Shown in pieces: positions 7,806-16,259 of a DNA stretch of 31,839 nt. Below the pieces are notes generated by a model. It saw only the letters and a list, made by a program, of their open reading frames with translations, was not told the origin of the DNA and made no database searches. Both the position numbers and the translations under genes were made by a program. Source of the DNA: an uncultured Holophagaceae bacterium (GTDB taxonomy: Bacteria > Acidobacteriota > Holophagae > Holophagales > Holophagaceae); NCBI GenBank assembly GCA_903927605.1, contig CAIYNT010000135.1:1-31839 (forward strand). The letters are read 5' to 3'. Every line of letters starts with the position of its first letter. The first letter of the stretch is position 1.

Positions 7806-8750
7806 TCATTTGGCCAGGCGCTCCCGCCGCTGCAGGTCCCGCAGGTCGCGCCAACGGATCAGCTTGATGCCTTCGATCTCCAGCAGTCGCCGGAGTTCGG
7901 GATCCACCGTGAAGAAACGGTATTCCTCGACGCGGTCCCGCCAGCCGGTCCGAAAGGGATCGGGCCCCGTGAGTTCCCTCAGCTCAGGTTGGTCCTGGGC
8001 AACGTGGATGTAGAGTTCGCTCACTCCCGGTTTCAGTCCGCGAATCACGCGCCGCCACAAGTCGGCGACCGTCTCTCCGGGCAGAGTGGCTCCCGTATAC
8101 AGTCGGTCCGGGGTGAGGATGCCCTCCTGCTGGAACCGGGCCAGCTGGGCATCGTGCAGATCCTCCCGGGTGGGAAGGAAGCGGGCGGGCAGGTCGAATT
8201 CCCGAGCCAGCTTCACGTAGACCTCGAAGAGTCGAGTGTCCAGGGCCAGGGCATGCATGTGCATGTCCAGGTGACTGACATTCACGCCGGCGTCCAGGGC
8301 CTTCTGGATCTGGGCCCGGCACTCGGCCTCCACTTCCGCGGGCTTGGCCTTGGCAAAGAGTGCCTGAAGCGACCCAGGGAGATACCCCTGGGCATCCACC
8401 ATGGATGGCACGGCCGTGCGGCCGAGCACCGGTCCCCAGCGCATGAGATCCCATTCGCTGGTGACCACCAGGTGGACGCCGAAATCCAGCTTCGGATCGG
8501 CCGCCGCGGACGCGGCGATCTCGGGGAACCAAGGGCAGGGCACCATGATGGTCGCGCTGCACGCCAGCCCGCGCCGCATGGCATCCAGGGTCGCCACATT
8601 CTCCGCATGGATCAGACCCGCGTCATCGGCATTGATGATCAGCAGCTTGTCCTGGCGGGTGTACCCCAGCCGTTCAGCAAGGGTCGCCGGCTGCGCCCAC
8701 AGGGTCGAGGTCGCGAGGAAAAGCCCACCGATCCATCGCCACCACGCCAT
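7806..8750 (-). CDS. Exported ChbG/YdjC-family carbohydrate deacetylase
   Basis: This 314-residue protein belongs to the YdjC/ChbG/HpnK family of metal-dependent deacetylases acting on N-acetylated sugars. The metal-site motif NADDAG is at 40-45. A FGVHLV segment and HLDMHMHA (about 157-164) supply further histidines. The first 19 residues (MAWWRWIGGLFLATSTLWA) look like a signal peptide, whereas the studied E. coli ChbG is cytoplasmic. The start is set by GGAGG five bases upstream. It diverges from the large exopolysaccharide-type operon with only 56 bases between start codons, which suggests a role in deacetylating the same polymer. That link is inferred from position. Confidence 0.85.
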   Translation of the reverse strand: MAWWRWIGGLFLATSTLWAQPATLAERLGYTRQDKLLIINADDAGLIHAENVATLDAMRRGLACSATIMVPCPWFPEIAASAAADPKLDFGVHLVVTSEWDLMRWGPVLGRTAVPSMVDAQGYLPGSLQALFAKAKPAEVEAECRAQIQKALDAGVNVSHLDMHMHALALDTRLFEVYVKLAREFDLPARFLPTREDLHDAQLARFQQEGILTPDRLYTGATLPGETVADLWRRVIRGLKPGVSELYIHVAQDQPELRELTGPDPFRTGWRDRVEEYRFFTVDPELRRLLEIEGIKLIRWRDLRDLQRRERLAK

Positions 8751-8806
8751 CCGTGCCTCCGAATTCCCAACCCGAGAAGCCGGGACATCCAGTCTAATGG
8801 ATCTTG
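8751..8806. promoter_or_regulatory. Shared divergent control region
   Basis: Only 56 bases separate the start codons of the exported deacetylase (minus) and the TPR-hydrolase-porin fusion (plus). Promoter elements for at least one of them must lie here or inside the facing gene. I could not pick convincing -35/-10 boxes. The plus-strand start has no strong Shine-Dalgarno sequence. Confidence 0.35.
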
Positions 8807-11800
8807 ATGATGAACAATCTGATCCTGACTCCCTTGCTCTCCCTGTTCCTTGCGTTCCAGGCCCCGGATGGCTTCGCCCTGCTTCGTTCCGGCAAGACCA
8901 CGGAAGCTCGCGAAGTTTTTCAGGCCCAGCTCCGGAAAAACGAGAAGGATGCGGACGCCTGGCTGGGGACCGGCCTTGTGGCTCTGCGCCAGGATCGCTT
9001 CGCCGATGCCCGGGCCTTCTTCTCCCGAGCCCTGGAACTCGCGCCGGGGTATGCGGATGTGGAAGTGGGTCTCGCCCACTGTCTGCTGAAAGAGGGCCGG
9101 ACCGCCGAAGCGATCTCCGCCTTCGAGAAGCTGGCCGCCGCCCACCCGGATCGCCCTGATATCCGGGAAGAGCTCCTGACCCTCACCGGACTTCCGCCCG
9201 AATCCGTCCAGGGTCCGCACGCACGCCCAGCCGAGGCCCAGATCCCCGCCCGCGCCCAGGCTCGACATCTGGAAATCTCCACCGGACCAGGCCGCTGGCA
9301 GCCCTTCTATGTGAAGGGGATGAATCTAGGTGCCGCCCTTCCCGGGCGCCATGCCACCGAATTCCCCGACCGTGCCACCTACGACGGCTGGATCGACGAG
9401 ATGGCTGAGGTCGGTATCAATGCCATCCGCGTGTACACCATCCACCCGCCGCAGTTCTATGAGGCTCTGCGCGCCCACAACCTCAAGGCCAGCCACCCAA
9501 TCTGGCTCATCCACGGGGTCTGGGCCGAGCTGCCAGCCCACTCTGACTTCCAGGATCCGACCTGGAAGGCGGCCTGGTACCAGGAGATGGAGGATGTGAT
9601 CCAAGTGCTCCATGGCCAGGCCCGACTCAGTCACCGCCCGGGCCATGCCAGTGGTGTGTACACGGCGGATGTGAGTTCCTGGACCCTGGCCACCATCCTG
9701 GGCCGGGAATGGGAATCCTCGAGCGTGGTCGGCTTCAATCAGCTCCACCCCGGATTCGCCGACTGGTCCGGCCGGTTTGTCACCGTCAAAGGCGGCCACG
9801 CGATGGAGCGTTTCCTGGCCGAGAGCATGGACCAGTTCCTCGCGCTCGAATGGGATGTCTTTCATGCTCAGCGCCCCATCGCCTTCACCAACTGGCCCAC
9901 GCTGGATCCGCTGCACCACATCACGGAACCCACGGAGAAGGAGGATGCGGAACTCCGGCGGAAGCTCGGGCAGACGGTCGGCCCCTTGAGCGGGGATCCT
10001 GATGAGGATGGCGTGGATCTCGACCTGGAGAAGTTCGGCGGCACACCCCTCCTTCAGGCTGGTCTTTTTGCCAGCTACCACGTCTACCCCTACTATCCCG
10101 ACTTCATGAACCTGGACCCCGGCTACTCGAAGGCCAGGGACCATGAGGGGCCCAGCAACTATGCGGGGTACCTCGCGGACCTGGTGCACCACCATCGGAG
10201 CCATCCCGTCCTCATCGCCGAATTCGGCGTTCCCTCCTCCCGCCTGGTCGCCCATTGGCAGCCCCAGGGGATGACCCACGGGGGGCAGAACGAGAGCGAG
10301 CAGGGGGAGCACGATGCCAGGCTTCAGAAGGACATCTACGACGCCGGGTGCGCGGGGGGCGTGCTCTTCGCATGGATCGATGAATGGTTCAAGAAGAACT
10401 GGCTGACCCTGCCCTTTGAGCAACCCCTGGATCGAAAGCCCCTCTGGTACAACGAGATGGATGCCGAGGAAAACTACGGTCTCATCGCGTATCGCCCGGG
10501 AGCCAAGGGACCGAACATCCTGATCGATGGCAAGGCCGATGATTGGGGGCAAGTCCCGGTCTACCTGGAGGGGCAGGGGTACACCCTCAAGGTGCTGGCG
10601 GATGAAGGCTGGCTCCACCTGGGCGTATTCATCCCAGGCCCCGTCGATCTATCGAAAGAGGCGTTCCTGATCGGCATCGACACCGTGGACCCTGAGCGGG
10701 GCGACCACAAACTCCCCTGGGAGCTGGGCCTGAGCAGTGCCGCAGGACTCGAGTTCGTGGCTCTGTTCCAGGGTGAGACTCGGGCCGGCGTCTTCGTGGA
10801 CATGCCCTACGTCCTGCCCAACCATCGGTACGATCCTTGGCACCGCTATCGCAGCATCAGCAACGAAGATGGCCAGTTCATCATGGGCACAGCACGCAGC
10901 AACAACCCCAGGATCGGCCGGGATGGGACCCAGTTCCCAGGCCACAGCACCGACATTGGCTGGCTGCTGCGAGGAACCCAGGACCGCATGGACTCTACCT
11001 TTGATGCCCGGGCCGAATGGCAGGTCGGACGGAGTCCAGATGGACGGGGATTCTTTGAGGCACGCATCCCCTGGGGTCTTTTGAATGTCACCGATCCCAG
11101 TGCCCGGCGGGTGATCGACGATCCGGAAAGGAAGGCCTCAGGGCCGGTGGGCACCGCGATCACGCCCGGCTTCCGGTTGGTGTTTGCCGCCTTCACCGCC
11201 GACAAGCCCTTGGGGGAAGGCGGGGGCACGCTGCGCCTGACCCTGCCCGCGACGGAACACGACTCCATTCCCATGCCGCCCCTGTTCACCTGGCCCACCT
11301 GGGAGCAGCCGACCTTCCACCGGTTCCGCAAACAGTCCTTCGCGATCTACCAGAAGGCCCTGGCCGACACACCTGACGAGCCTATTGCCGATTCGATGAT
11401 CCTCTCCGCCGCGCCAGCCCCTCAGGAACCAGCCCAGACATCTGATTCCGAGGTGCTTCTTGAGCAGGCCCGGGATCTCCGGGGACAGCAGAAGTGGGCG
11501 GAAGCAGTGGCTGTCTATTCCCGGATGCTGACCACCTGGAAGGACCATCAGCTCGCGTTGTTCGAGCGGGCCCAGACCCTGAGCTGGATGAAACGGTTCG
11601 AGGAATCGATCCGCGATTTCAAGCGGCATCGGGAAGTGTACCCGGAGCTCGCGGCGGAATCCGATCCCGCCCTGGCCCGCGTCACCGCCTGGTCCAAGCA
11701 GTTCAAGGAGGCCATGCGGATCCTGGAACCATATGTGGCCCGGGGAGACCGCCAGGCCACTCTGGACACGGCCACCTATCTGAGCTGGGACGGGCAATTG

Positions 11801-13093
11801 AATCGAAGCCTGTCCATGACCGGATCCTGGCTGAGCGCCCACCCGGACGACAGGGAATTCCTCATTCTCCGGGGCCGGGTCCTGGGCTGGCGAGGCAAAC
11901 ATGGTCAGGCCCGCCAGGCCTTCGAAGCGGTCCTGGCGCAATCAAAGGGGGACCGCGACGCCCTGCTCGGACTCGCCCAGCTGGATCTCTGGGCCGGGGA
12001 TCCGGAGGCCGCCGACCTTCGCCTGGCCAGCCTCAAACCAGAGGATGCCCAGAGCCCGGAAGTGACGATCATGCGCAGCCAGATCGACCTGCGGATGGGG
12101 GGCCTTCGCAGCGCAAGGACGAGGGCCGAATCCCTGAAGGAGAACCCCGACGTTCGTGATGATGTCCAGTCGAGGTTCCGCGATCTGGCGGAAGCCCAGG
12201 GGCCCTGGGTTGAGTTGTCCCAAACCCGCACCGACTCCAACGATGGCTTGAGGGCCCAGTCCCAGCATTTGGATGCGGCCCTCCCGCTTCTCGATGGGAG
12301 CCTCCGGGTGGGGGGCACCTACGATCTCCTCGACCAGGCCGGACAATCGGCACGCCGCCCCCAGGAGTGGTCGCTGGGGTTTCGTCAGCCGCTCGGATCC
12401 AGGGTCAGCTTCGCCGCCCAGGTTGGTCGTGTGGATGACGTCGGGGGATCACCCGCCACCACACACAGCCTTGCCCTGGTGGCCCGGGCCGCCCCGGGTT
12501 TGAATCTTGGCCTTTCCCAGACCTTCGGGCCGAACCTGGACACGCCGCTGGCGATCAACCTTCGCACGACCATCCGGACCTGGACTTTTGATGAGAGTTG
12601 GATCTTCAACCAGACCCTTGACCACCTGAATGTGTCGCTCAACCGGGCCTTCCTGTCCGAGGGCGCCACGCAGAATGGCCTTCGACTAGATGCGGGACAC
12701 AAGTTCCCGTTTGAACATGGTGAATGGCGGGCGGGGCTCTCCAGCCGCCTCCAGGACCAGAACCAGGTTCTGAACAGGGGGTTTTTCGATCCCGAGCATT
12801 ACCGGTACTACGGGGCAACTGGCGGGGTATCCCTAAATCGTGAGGAACGATGGGATGTCGCCTTCGATGTCTGGGCCGGAAGCCAGACCGTGAATCAAGC
12901 CTCTAGCCAATTCAGCTGGGGCTACACCCTGGCGGGGAACTGGAGTCCGAAGGCCTCCCCCCTGACCCTTTTCGCCTCCTGGAGTCAAAGTGTCGCGGGA
13001 CTTCCCATCTCTGATACCACCGACCCCTCCAGCTATCGGGATCACACCTTGCGTTTCGGAATCAAGATCCGCGGGAATGGCTGGATCTGGTGA
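8807..13093 (+). CDS. TPR / glycoside hydrolase / CBM9-like / TPR / outer-membrane barrel fusion
   Basis: This 1428-residue exported protein appears to combine polymer processing and export. In order: a signal peptide (about 1-18); TPR repeats (about 20-115); a TIM-barrel glycoside hydrolase-like domain of clan A style (about 155-560) starting FYVKGMNLG, with candidate acid/base E301 or E303 in LGREWES and candidate nucleophile E472 in LIAEFG; a CBM9/DOMON-like sugar-binding domain (about 570-825) opening ILIDGKADDWGQV; a second TPR block (about 880-1125); and a strand-rich, YaiO-like outer-membrane barrel (about 1132-1428) ending in an aromatic residue (LRFGIKIRGNGWIW). PgaA and BcsC have the TPR-barrel half only. 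Tandem starts exist at 8804 (TTG), 8807 and 8810 (ATG). Catalytic residues are inferred from motif position. The gene heads an operon with a receiver, a HEAT protein and a glycosyltransferase. Confidence 0.82.
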   Translation: MMNNLILTPLLSLFLAFQAPDGFALLRSGKTTEAREVFQAQLRKNEKDADAWLGTGLVALRQDRFADARAFFSRALELAPGYADVEVGLAHCLLKEGRTAEAISAFEKLAAAHPDRPDIREELLTLTGLPPESVQGPHARPAEAQIPARAQARHLEISTGPGRWQPFYVKGMNLGAALPGRHATEFPDRATYDGWIDEMAEVGINAIRVYTIHPPQFYEALRAHNLKASHPIWLIHGVWAELPAHSDFQDPTWKAAWYQEMEDVIQVLHGQARLSHRPGHASGVYTADVSSWTLATILGREWESSSVVGFNQLHPGFADWSGRFVTVKGGHAMERFLAESMDQFLALEWDVFHAQRPIAFTNWPTLDPLHHITEPTEKEDAELRRKLGQTVGPLSGDPDEDGVDLDLEKFGGTPLLQAGLFASYHVYPYYPDFMNLDPGYSKARDHEGPSNYAGYLADLVHHHRSHPVLIAEFGVPSSRLVAHWQPQGMTHGGQNESEQGEHDARLQKDIYDAGCAGGVLFAWIDEWFKKNWLTLPFEQPLDRKPLWYNEMDAEENYGLIAYRPGAKGPNILIDGKADDWGQVPVYLEGQGYTLKVLADEGWLHLGVFIPGPVDLSKEAFLIGIDTVDPERGDHKLPWELGLSSAAGLEFVALFQGETRAGVFVDMPYVLPNHRYDPWHRYRSISNEDGQFIMGTARSNNPRIGRDGTQFPGHSTDIGWLLRGTQDRMDSTFDARAEWQVGRSPDGRGFFEARIPWGLLNVTDPSARRVIDDPERKASGPVGTAITPGFRLVFAAFTADKPLGEGGGTLRLTLPATEHDSIPMPPLFTWPTWEQPTFHRFRKQSFAIYQKALADTPDEPIADSMILSAAPAPQEPAQTSDSEVLLEQARDLRGQQKWAEAVAVYSRMLTTWKDHQLALFERAQTLSWMKRFEESIRDFKRHREVYPELAAESDPALARVTAWSKQFKEAMRILEPYVARGDRQATLDTATYLSWDGQLNRSLSMTGSWLSAHPDDREFLILRGRVLGWRGKHGQARQAFEAVLAQSKGDRDALLGLAQLDLWAGDPEAADLRLASLKPEDAQSPEVTIMRSQIDLRMGGLRSARTRAESLKENPDVRDDVQSRFRDLAEAQGPWVELSQTRTDSNDGLRAQSQHLDAALPLLDGSLRVGGTYDLLDQAGQSARRPQEWSLGFRQPLGSRVSFAAQVGRVDDVGGSPATTHSLALVARAAPGLNLGLSQTFGPNLDTPLAINLRTTIRTWTFDESWIFNQTLDHLNVSLNRAFLSEGATQNGLRLDAGHKFPFEHGEWRAGLSSRLQDQNQVLNRGFFDPEHYRYYGATGGVSLNREERWDVAFDVWAGSQTVNQASSQFSWGYTLAGNWSPKASPLTLFASWSQSVAGLPISDTTDPSSYRDHTLRFGIKIRGNGWIW

Positions 13094-13114
13094 AACCCTT
13101 GCTAGACTTGCCCC

Positions 13115-13519
13115 ATGAGTCGAGTATGGCCCGCGAACACGCAGGTGCTGGTGGTCGAAGATGATGCCGCCACCGCCCGAATCATCCAGGCGCGCCTGGA
13201 GATGGAGGGGCTGAAGGTCTTTGTGGCCTCAAATGGCGTTGATGGCCTGGAGATCCTGCTCCACCAGGAGATCGATCTCGTCACGACGGACCTCATGATG
13301 CCGGCCATGAATGGCTTCCGCCTGGTCCAGGAGATCCGCGACCTGCCACCTCCCAAGGGACGGGTTCCCATCCTGCTCATTTCGAGCAACCAGAACGAGC
13401 AGGACATGGTGCGCTGTCTGGCGGCCGGTGCCGATGACTACATCACCAAGCCGATCTCGGCCCAGGTGCTGATTGAACGGCTCTGGCGCATGCTTCAGCG
13501 CGCCTCCGCCGCAGGCTGA
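13115..13519 (+). CDS. Stand-alone response-regulator receiver domain (CheY-like)
   Basis: This 134-residue protein is one receiver domain with no output domain. The acidic pair is E15-D16-D17, the phosphoacceptor is D59 in VTTDLMMPAMNG, the switch Ser lies in LLISSNQNE (S90/S91), and the conserved lysine is K112 in ITKPIS. All catalytic positions are present, so it should be phosphorylatable. It begins 21 bases after the export fusion and ends 7 bases before the HEAT-protein start, so it is probably co-transcribed. It likely controls the polysaccharide machine by protein contact, because it cannot bind DNA. No histidine kinase lies in the window. Confidence 0.92.
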   Translation: MSRVWPANTQVLVVEDDAATARIIQARLEMEGLKVFVASNGVDGLEILLHQEIDLVTTDLMMPAMNGFRLVQEIRDLPPPKGRVPILLISSNQNEQDMVRCLAAGADDYITKPISAQVLIERLWRMLQRASAAG

Positions 13520-13526
13520 GACCCCC

Positions 13527-14606
13527 ATGCATCTGCCCCCGGATCTGGTGTTCCGAATCCTGATCTGGGGGACGTTGGTCCTGGGCACTTTGGTCACCGG
13601 CCTGGTACTCATGGGTGCCGGGATCCAGTTCAAACGTGACCGGCAGAACCGCCACCGCATCGCTCTGTACCAGGCCTGGGAGGCGGATCTGGCCGCCCAC
13701 CTCTTCAACGCCTCCGGTCTCGCCCGCCCCTTCCCCGAGATCGCGGAGTGCGACCGGTTCATCTTCGAGAAATTCCTGGCCCGGTACCATGCCACCCTGG
13801 CGGGTCAGGAGGCAGAGGCCCTGCGGGAACTCTATCTCGGCATCGGCGTGCATGAAAGCCTTCCCAAGCGCCTGAGACACCGGGTGGCCACGGTCCGAGC
13901 GCAGGCCGCCCAGGAGGTCGGCATCTTCCGACTGACGGATTACCTCGAATGCCTCGTTCCCCTCTTGAACGACCCCGTCCCCTACGTGACGCACTTGGCC
14001 GCCCAGGCGCTGGCCCGTGCTGGTGATCTGCGCTTCGCCCGGCCGGTGCTCGATTGGGTGCTGCGGGAGGAGCGCTACCAGCGGGAGCGTCTGCTGCGGG
14101 TCATGGAAGGATTCGGTCCAAACCTACTCCCCTGGCTGGAAGAGCATCTGGACCCTCCCGAGGTAGCCCCCGAACCCTGGATTCTCTTTGCCCTGCTGGC
14201 CGGTTCCCACCGTCATCGTGAGAGTGAATCCAGGCTTCTGGAACTTCTGGAAACGCCCCATGTGGACATTCAGGCCTCGGCCCTCAAGGCCCTCGCGGCC
14301 CTGGCGGACCCGCTGACCTACCCCCGGGTGGCACCCTACGCCCATCATGCGGCCTGGCCCGTGCGCGCCCAGGCGGCCAAGGCGCTTGGACTCATCGGCG
14401 GGCCCGATGCGATTCCCACGCTGATCGGGCTCACCGGCGACTCCGTCTACGAGGTGCGCCGCAACGCTGCCCAGGGATTGGCCGATCTGGGCCACGCGGG
14501 GACCTCCGCACTGACCTGGCTAGCCGAGGATGCCACCGCTGATCGGTTCGCCCGGGACATCGCCCGGGAGCGCCTGGAATGGGCCGATGAGCGGGGGCAT
14601 CAGTGA
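13527..14606 (+). CDS. Membrane-anchored HEAT-repeat protein
   Basis: This 359-residue protein has one N-terminal membrane helix (about 7-30, FRILIWGTLVLGTLVTGLVLMG) followed by a basic stretch (KRDRQNRHR), so the bulk is probably cytoplasmic. The remainder is alpha-helical with HEAT-like repeats, clearest at about 130-175 and 255-345 (VRAQAAKALGLIGGPDAIPTL, VRRNAAQGLADLG). HEAT repeats are protein-binding scaffolds; no catalytic motif is seen. The start at 13527 is preferred over earlier in-frame codons inside the receiver gene. Its stop overlaps the glycosyltransferase start as GTGA, which suggests translational coupling and a physical partnership, perhaps linking the receiver to the synthase. 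That role is inferred. Confidence 0.82.
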   Translation: MHLPPDLVFRILIWGTLVLGTLVTGLVLMGAGIQFKRDRQNRHRIALYQAWEADLAAHLFNASGLARPFPEIAECDRFIFEKFLARYHATLAGQEAEALRELYLGIGVHESLPKRLRHRVATVRAQAAQEVGIFRLTDYLECLVPLLNDPVPYVTHLAAQALARAGDLRFARPVLDWVLREERYQRERLLRVMEGFGPNLLPWLEEHLDPPEVAPEPWILFALLAGSHRHRESESRLLELLETPHVDIQASALKALAALADPLTYPRVAPYAHHAAWPVRAQAAKALGLIGGPDAIPTLIGLTGDSVYEVRRNAAQGLADLGHAGTSALTWLAEDATADRFARDIARERLEWADERGHQ

Positions 14607-16036
14607 GCTTCCGCGGCTTTTTCACGGTTTTCTTCGAATGGGGGATCCTGGGCTACTTCCTGGCCCTCCACCTCACCCACCTGTCGCTGATCCTTCGCGC
14701 CTTCTTCTCCATCCGCGGTTACCTGGATGAGGTGGACACTGATCGCCTCGACACCGCTTTCGAGACCAGCCACTACAAGCCCATGACCCTCATCTGCCCC
14801 GCCTACAACGAAGAGGCGGGGGTGGTACCCAGCGTGAACAGCCTCATCAGCCTCCGCTACCCGGAGTTCCAAGTCGTGGTGGTGAACGACGGCAGCAAGG
14901 ATGCCACTCTGCAGAAGCTCATCGAGGCGTTCAGGCTCAAACCCAGTCAGCGGGTGCTACGCCAGCTCCTGCCCACCAAGGAAGTGCGAGGCATCTACGA
15001 AAGCGTCTATGTGCCGAACCTCGTGGTGGTGGACAAAGCCAATGGGGGAAAGGCCGACGCCCTCAACTGCGGTGTGAACCTTGCCCGCTATCCCCTGGTC
15101 TGCTGCATGGACGGGGACAGCCTGCTGGAGAACGATTCGCTGCTGCGCATTGCCCGCCCCTTCATGGACCGCCCCAACCTCGTGGCCTCGGGCGGCGTGA
15201 TCCGCCCACTCAATGGCTGCAAAGTCACGACCATGGGCATCCGGGGCATCCACCTGCCGGACTCCTGGCTGGCCCGGTTTCAGATTGTGGAGTATCTGCG
15301 GGCCTTCCTCTTCGGCAGAGTGGGCCTCGCCTCGCTGGACACCATGTTCATCGTCAGCGGCGCCTTCGGCGTGTTCCGGAAGGAACTGATCGTGGCCGCC
15401 GGAGGCTTCGAGACCGCCACCATCGGCGAGGACTTCGAACTCGTGGTGCGCATGCACCGCTACCTCCGGGAGAATAAGCGGCCCTACCACATCACCCTGG
15501 TCCCGGATCCGGTCTGCTGGACCGAGGTTCCCGAGGAGGTCAAGGTGTTGGGGCGCCAGCGGAATCGCTGGCAACGCGGCCTGCTGGAGACCCTCTGGAA
15601 GCATCGCCGCATGTGGTTCAACCCGAAGTACGGACGCGTGGGCCTCTTTTCCATGCCCTACTTCATTTTCTTCGAAGCTCTCGCGCCGCTGATCGAGGTG
15701 ACAGGCTATGCCGTGTTCGTGTGGTCGCTGTGGAGCGGCTCCATCAACAGCACCTTCGCCATCCTCTTCGTCTACGTGGCACTCCTGTTGGGGGTGTTGA
15801 ATTCCGTGGTGTCCGTGGTGCTCCAGGAAATCAGCGGGCACCGGTACCAGGGGCTCAAGGCCTTGTCGCTCCTGCTGTTCACCGCCGTGATCGAGAACTT
15901 CGGGTACCGCCAGATGACCGTGTGGTGGCGGCTGATGGGCACCATCGACTGGATCCGCGGCAAGGATGGCTGGGGCCACATGACGCGCAAGGGCATCGGA
16001 CCCGCACCGACGACGCCACCACCGCCCACGGCTTGA
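14603..16036 (+). CDS. Processive family 2 glycosyltransferase, membrane polysaccharide synthase
   Basis: This 477-residue integral membrane glycosyltransferase of the PgaC/BcsA/hyaluronan-synthase type polymerises a sugar nucleotide at the inner membrane. There is an N-terminal membrane helix (about 7-32), then the GT2 catalytic core: CPAYNEE (about 70-76), NDGS with D96, the metal-binding DGD at 170-172, the GED catalytic-base motif with D277, and the processivity motif QRNRW at 319-323. Several C-terminal membrane helices follow (about 345-435). No PilZ domain is present, so direct c-di-GMP control as in BcsA is not evident. The GTG start at 14603 sits in the HEAT gene's stop. The polymer is unknown; the deacetylase next door suggests an N-acetylated sugar. 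Confidence 0.9.
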   Translation: MSFRGFFTVFFEWGILGYFLALHLTHLSLILRAFFSIRGYLDEVDTDRLDTAFETSHYKPMTLICPAYNEEAGVVPSVNSLISLRYPEFQVVVVNDGSKDATLQKLIEAFRLKPSQRVLRQLLPTKEVRGIYESVYVPNLVVVDKANGGKADALNCGVNLARYPLVCCMDGDSLLENDSLLRIARPFMDRPNLVASGGVIRPLNGCKVTTMGIRGIHLPDSWLARFQIVEYLRAFLFGRVGLASLDTMFIVSGAFGVFRKELIVAAGGFETATIGEDFELVVRMHRYLRENKRPYHITLVPDPVCWTEVPEEVKVLGRQRNRWQRGLLETLWKHRRMWFNPKYGRVGLFSMPYFIFFEALAPLIEVTGYAVFVWSLWSGSINSTFAILFVYVALLLGVLNSVVSVVLQEISGHRYQGLKALSLLLFTAVIENFGYRQMTVWWRLMGTIDWIRGKDGWGHMTRKGIGPAPTTPPPPTA

Positions 16037-16089
16037 CGGATTGGATCACCCCATTCATCCTTGATTCTCGATCTTTGGCAGTCCCAGAA

Positions 16090-16191
16090 CGTTATCCAGA
16101 AAGGTGGAGGGAAAGGCCCTGTGAAACCTTGGCAACCTGCGAATGCAAGGTGCCAACTCCTGCCCTTGGCGCGCCCAAGGGGAAGATACCG
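16090..16191 (+). ncRNA. SAM-I (S-box) riboswitch upstream of the HMT/MTHFR fusion gene
   Basis: The class-defining S-box sequence is present: GTTATCCAGAAAGGTGGAGG, then GGCCCTGTGAAACC, GGCAACC and AAGGTGCCAACTCCTGC. P1 pairs 16090-16096 with 16185-16191 (one mismatch). P3 is formed by CCTTG...CAAGG. P4 is CCTTGG...CCAAGG at 16164-16180. It senses S-adenosylmethionine and represses methionine genes. No strong terminator with a T tract follows before the start at 16260. A 6-bp pairing of 16218-16223 with 16247-16252 could hide the ribosome binding region, so translational control is likely. B. subtilis yitJ, an HMT/MTHFR fusion, is likewise S-box controlled. Confidence 0.93.
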
Positions 16192-16259
16192 AACCGTCAC
16201 AGACTGACCTGAGCCGACCTGGATACCGATCAACAGACTGCCACTTTCCAGGCGCAGCC

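Noticed and set aside
7305..8807. 500-residue plus-strand ORF across E1-beta and the deacetylase
   Set aside because: Out of frame with E1-beta and antisense to the deacetylase, both of which have clear motifs.
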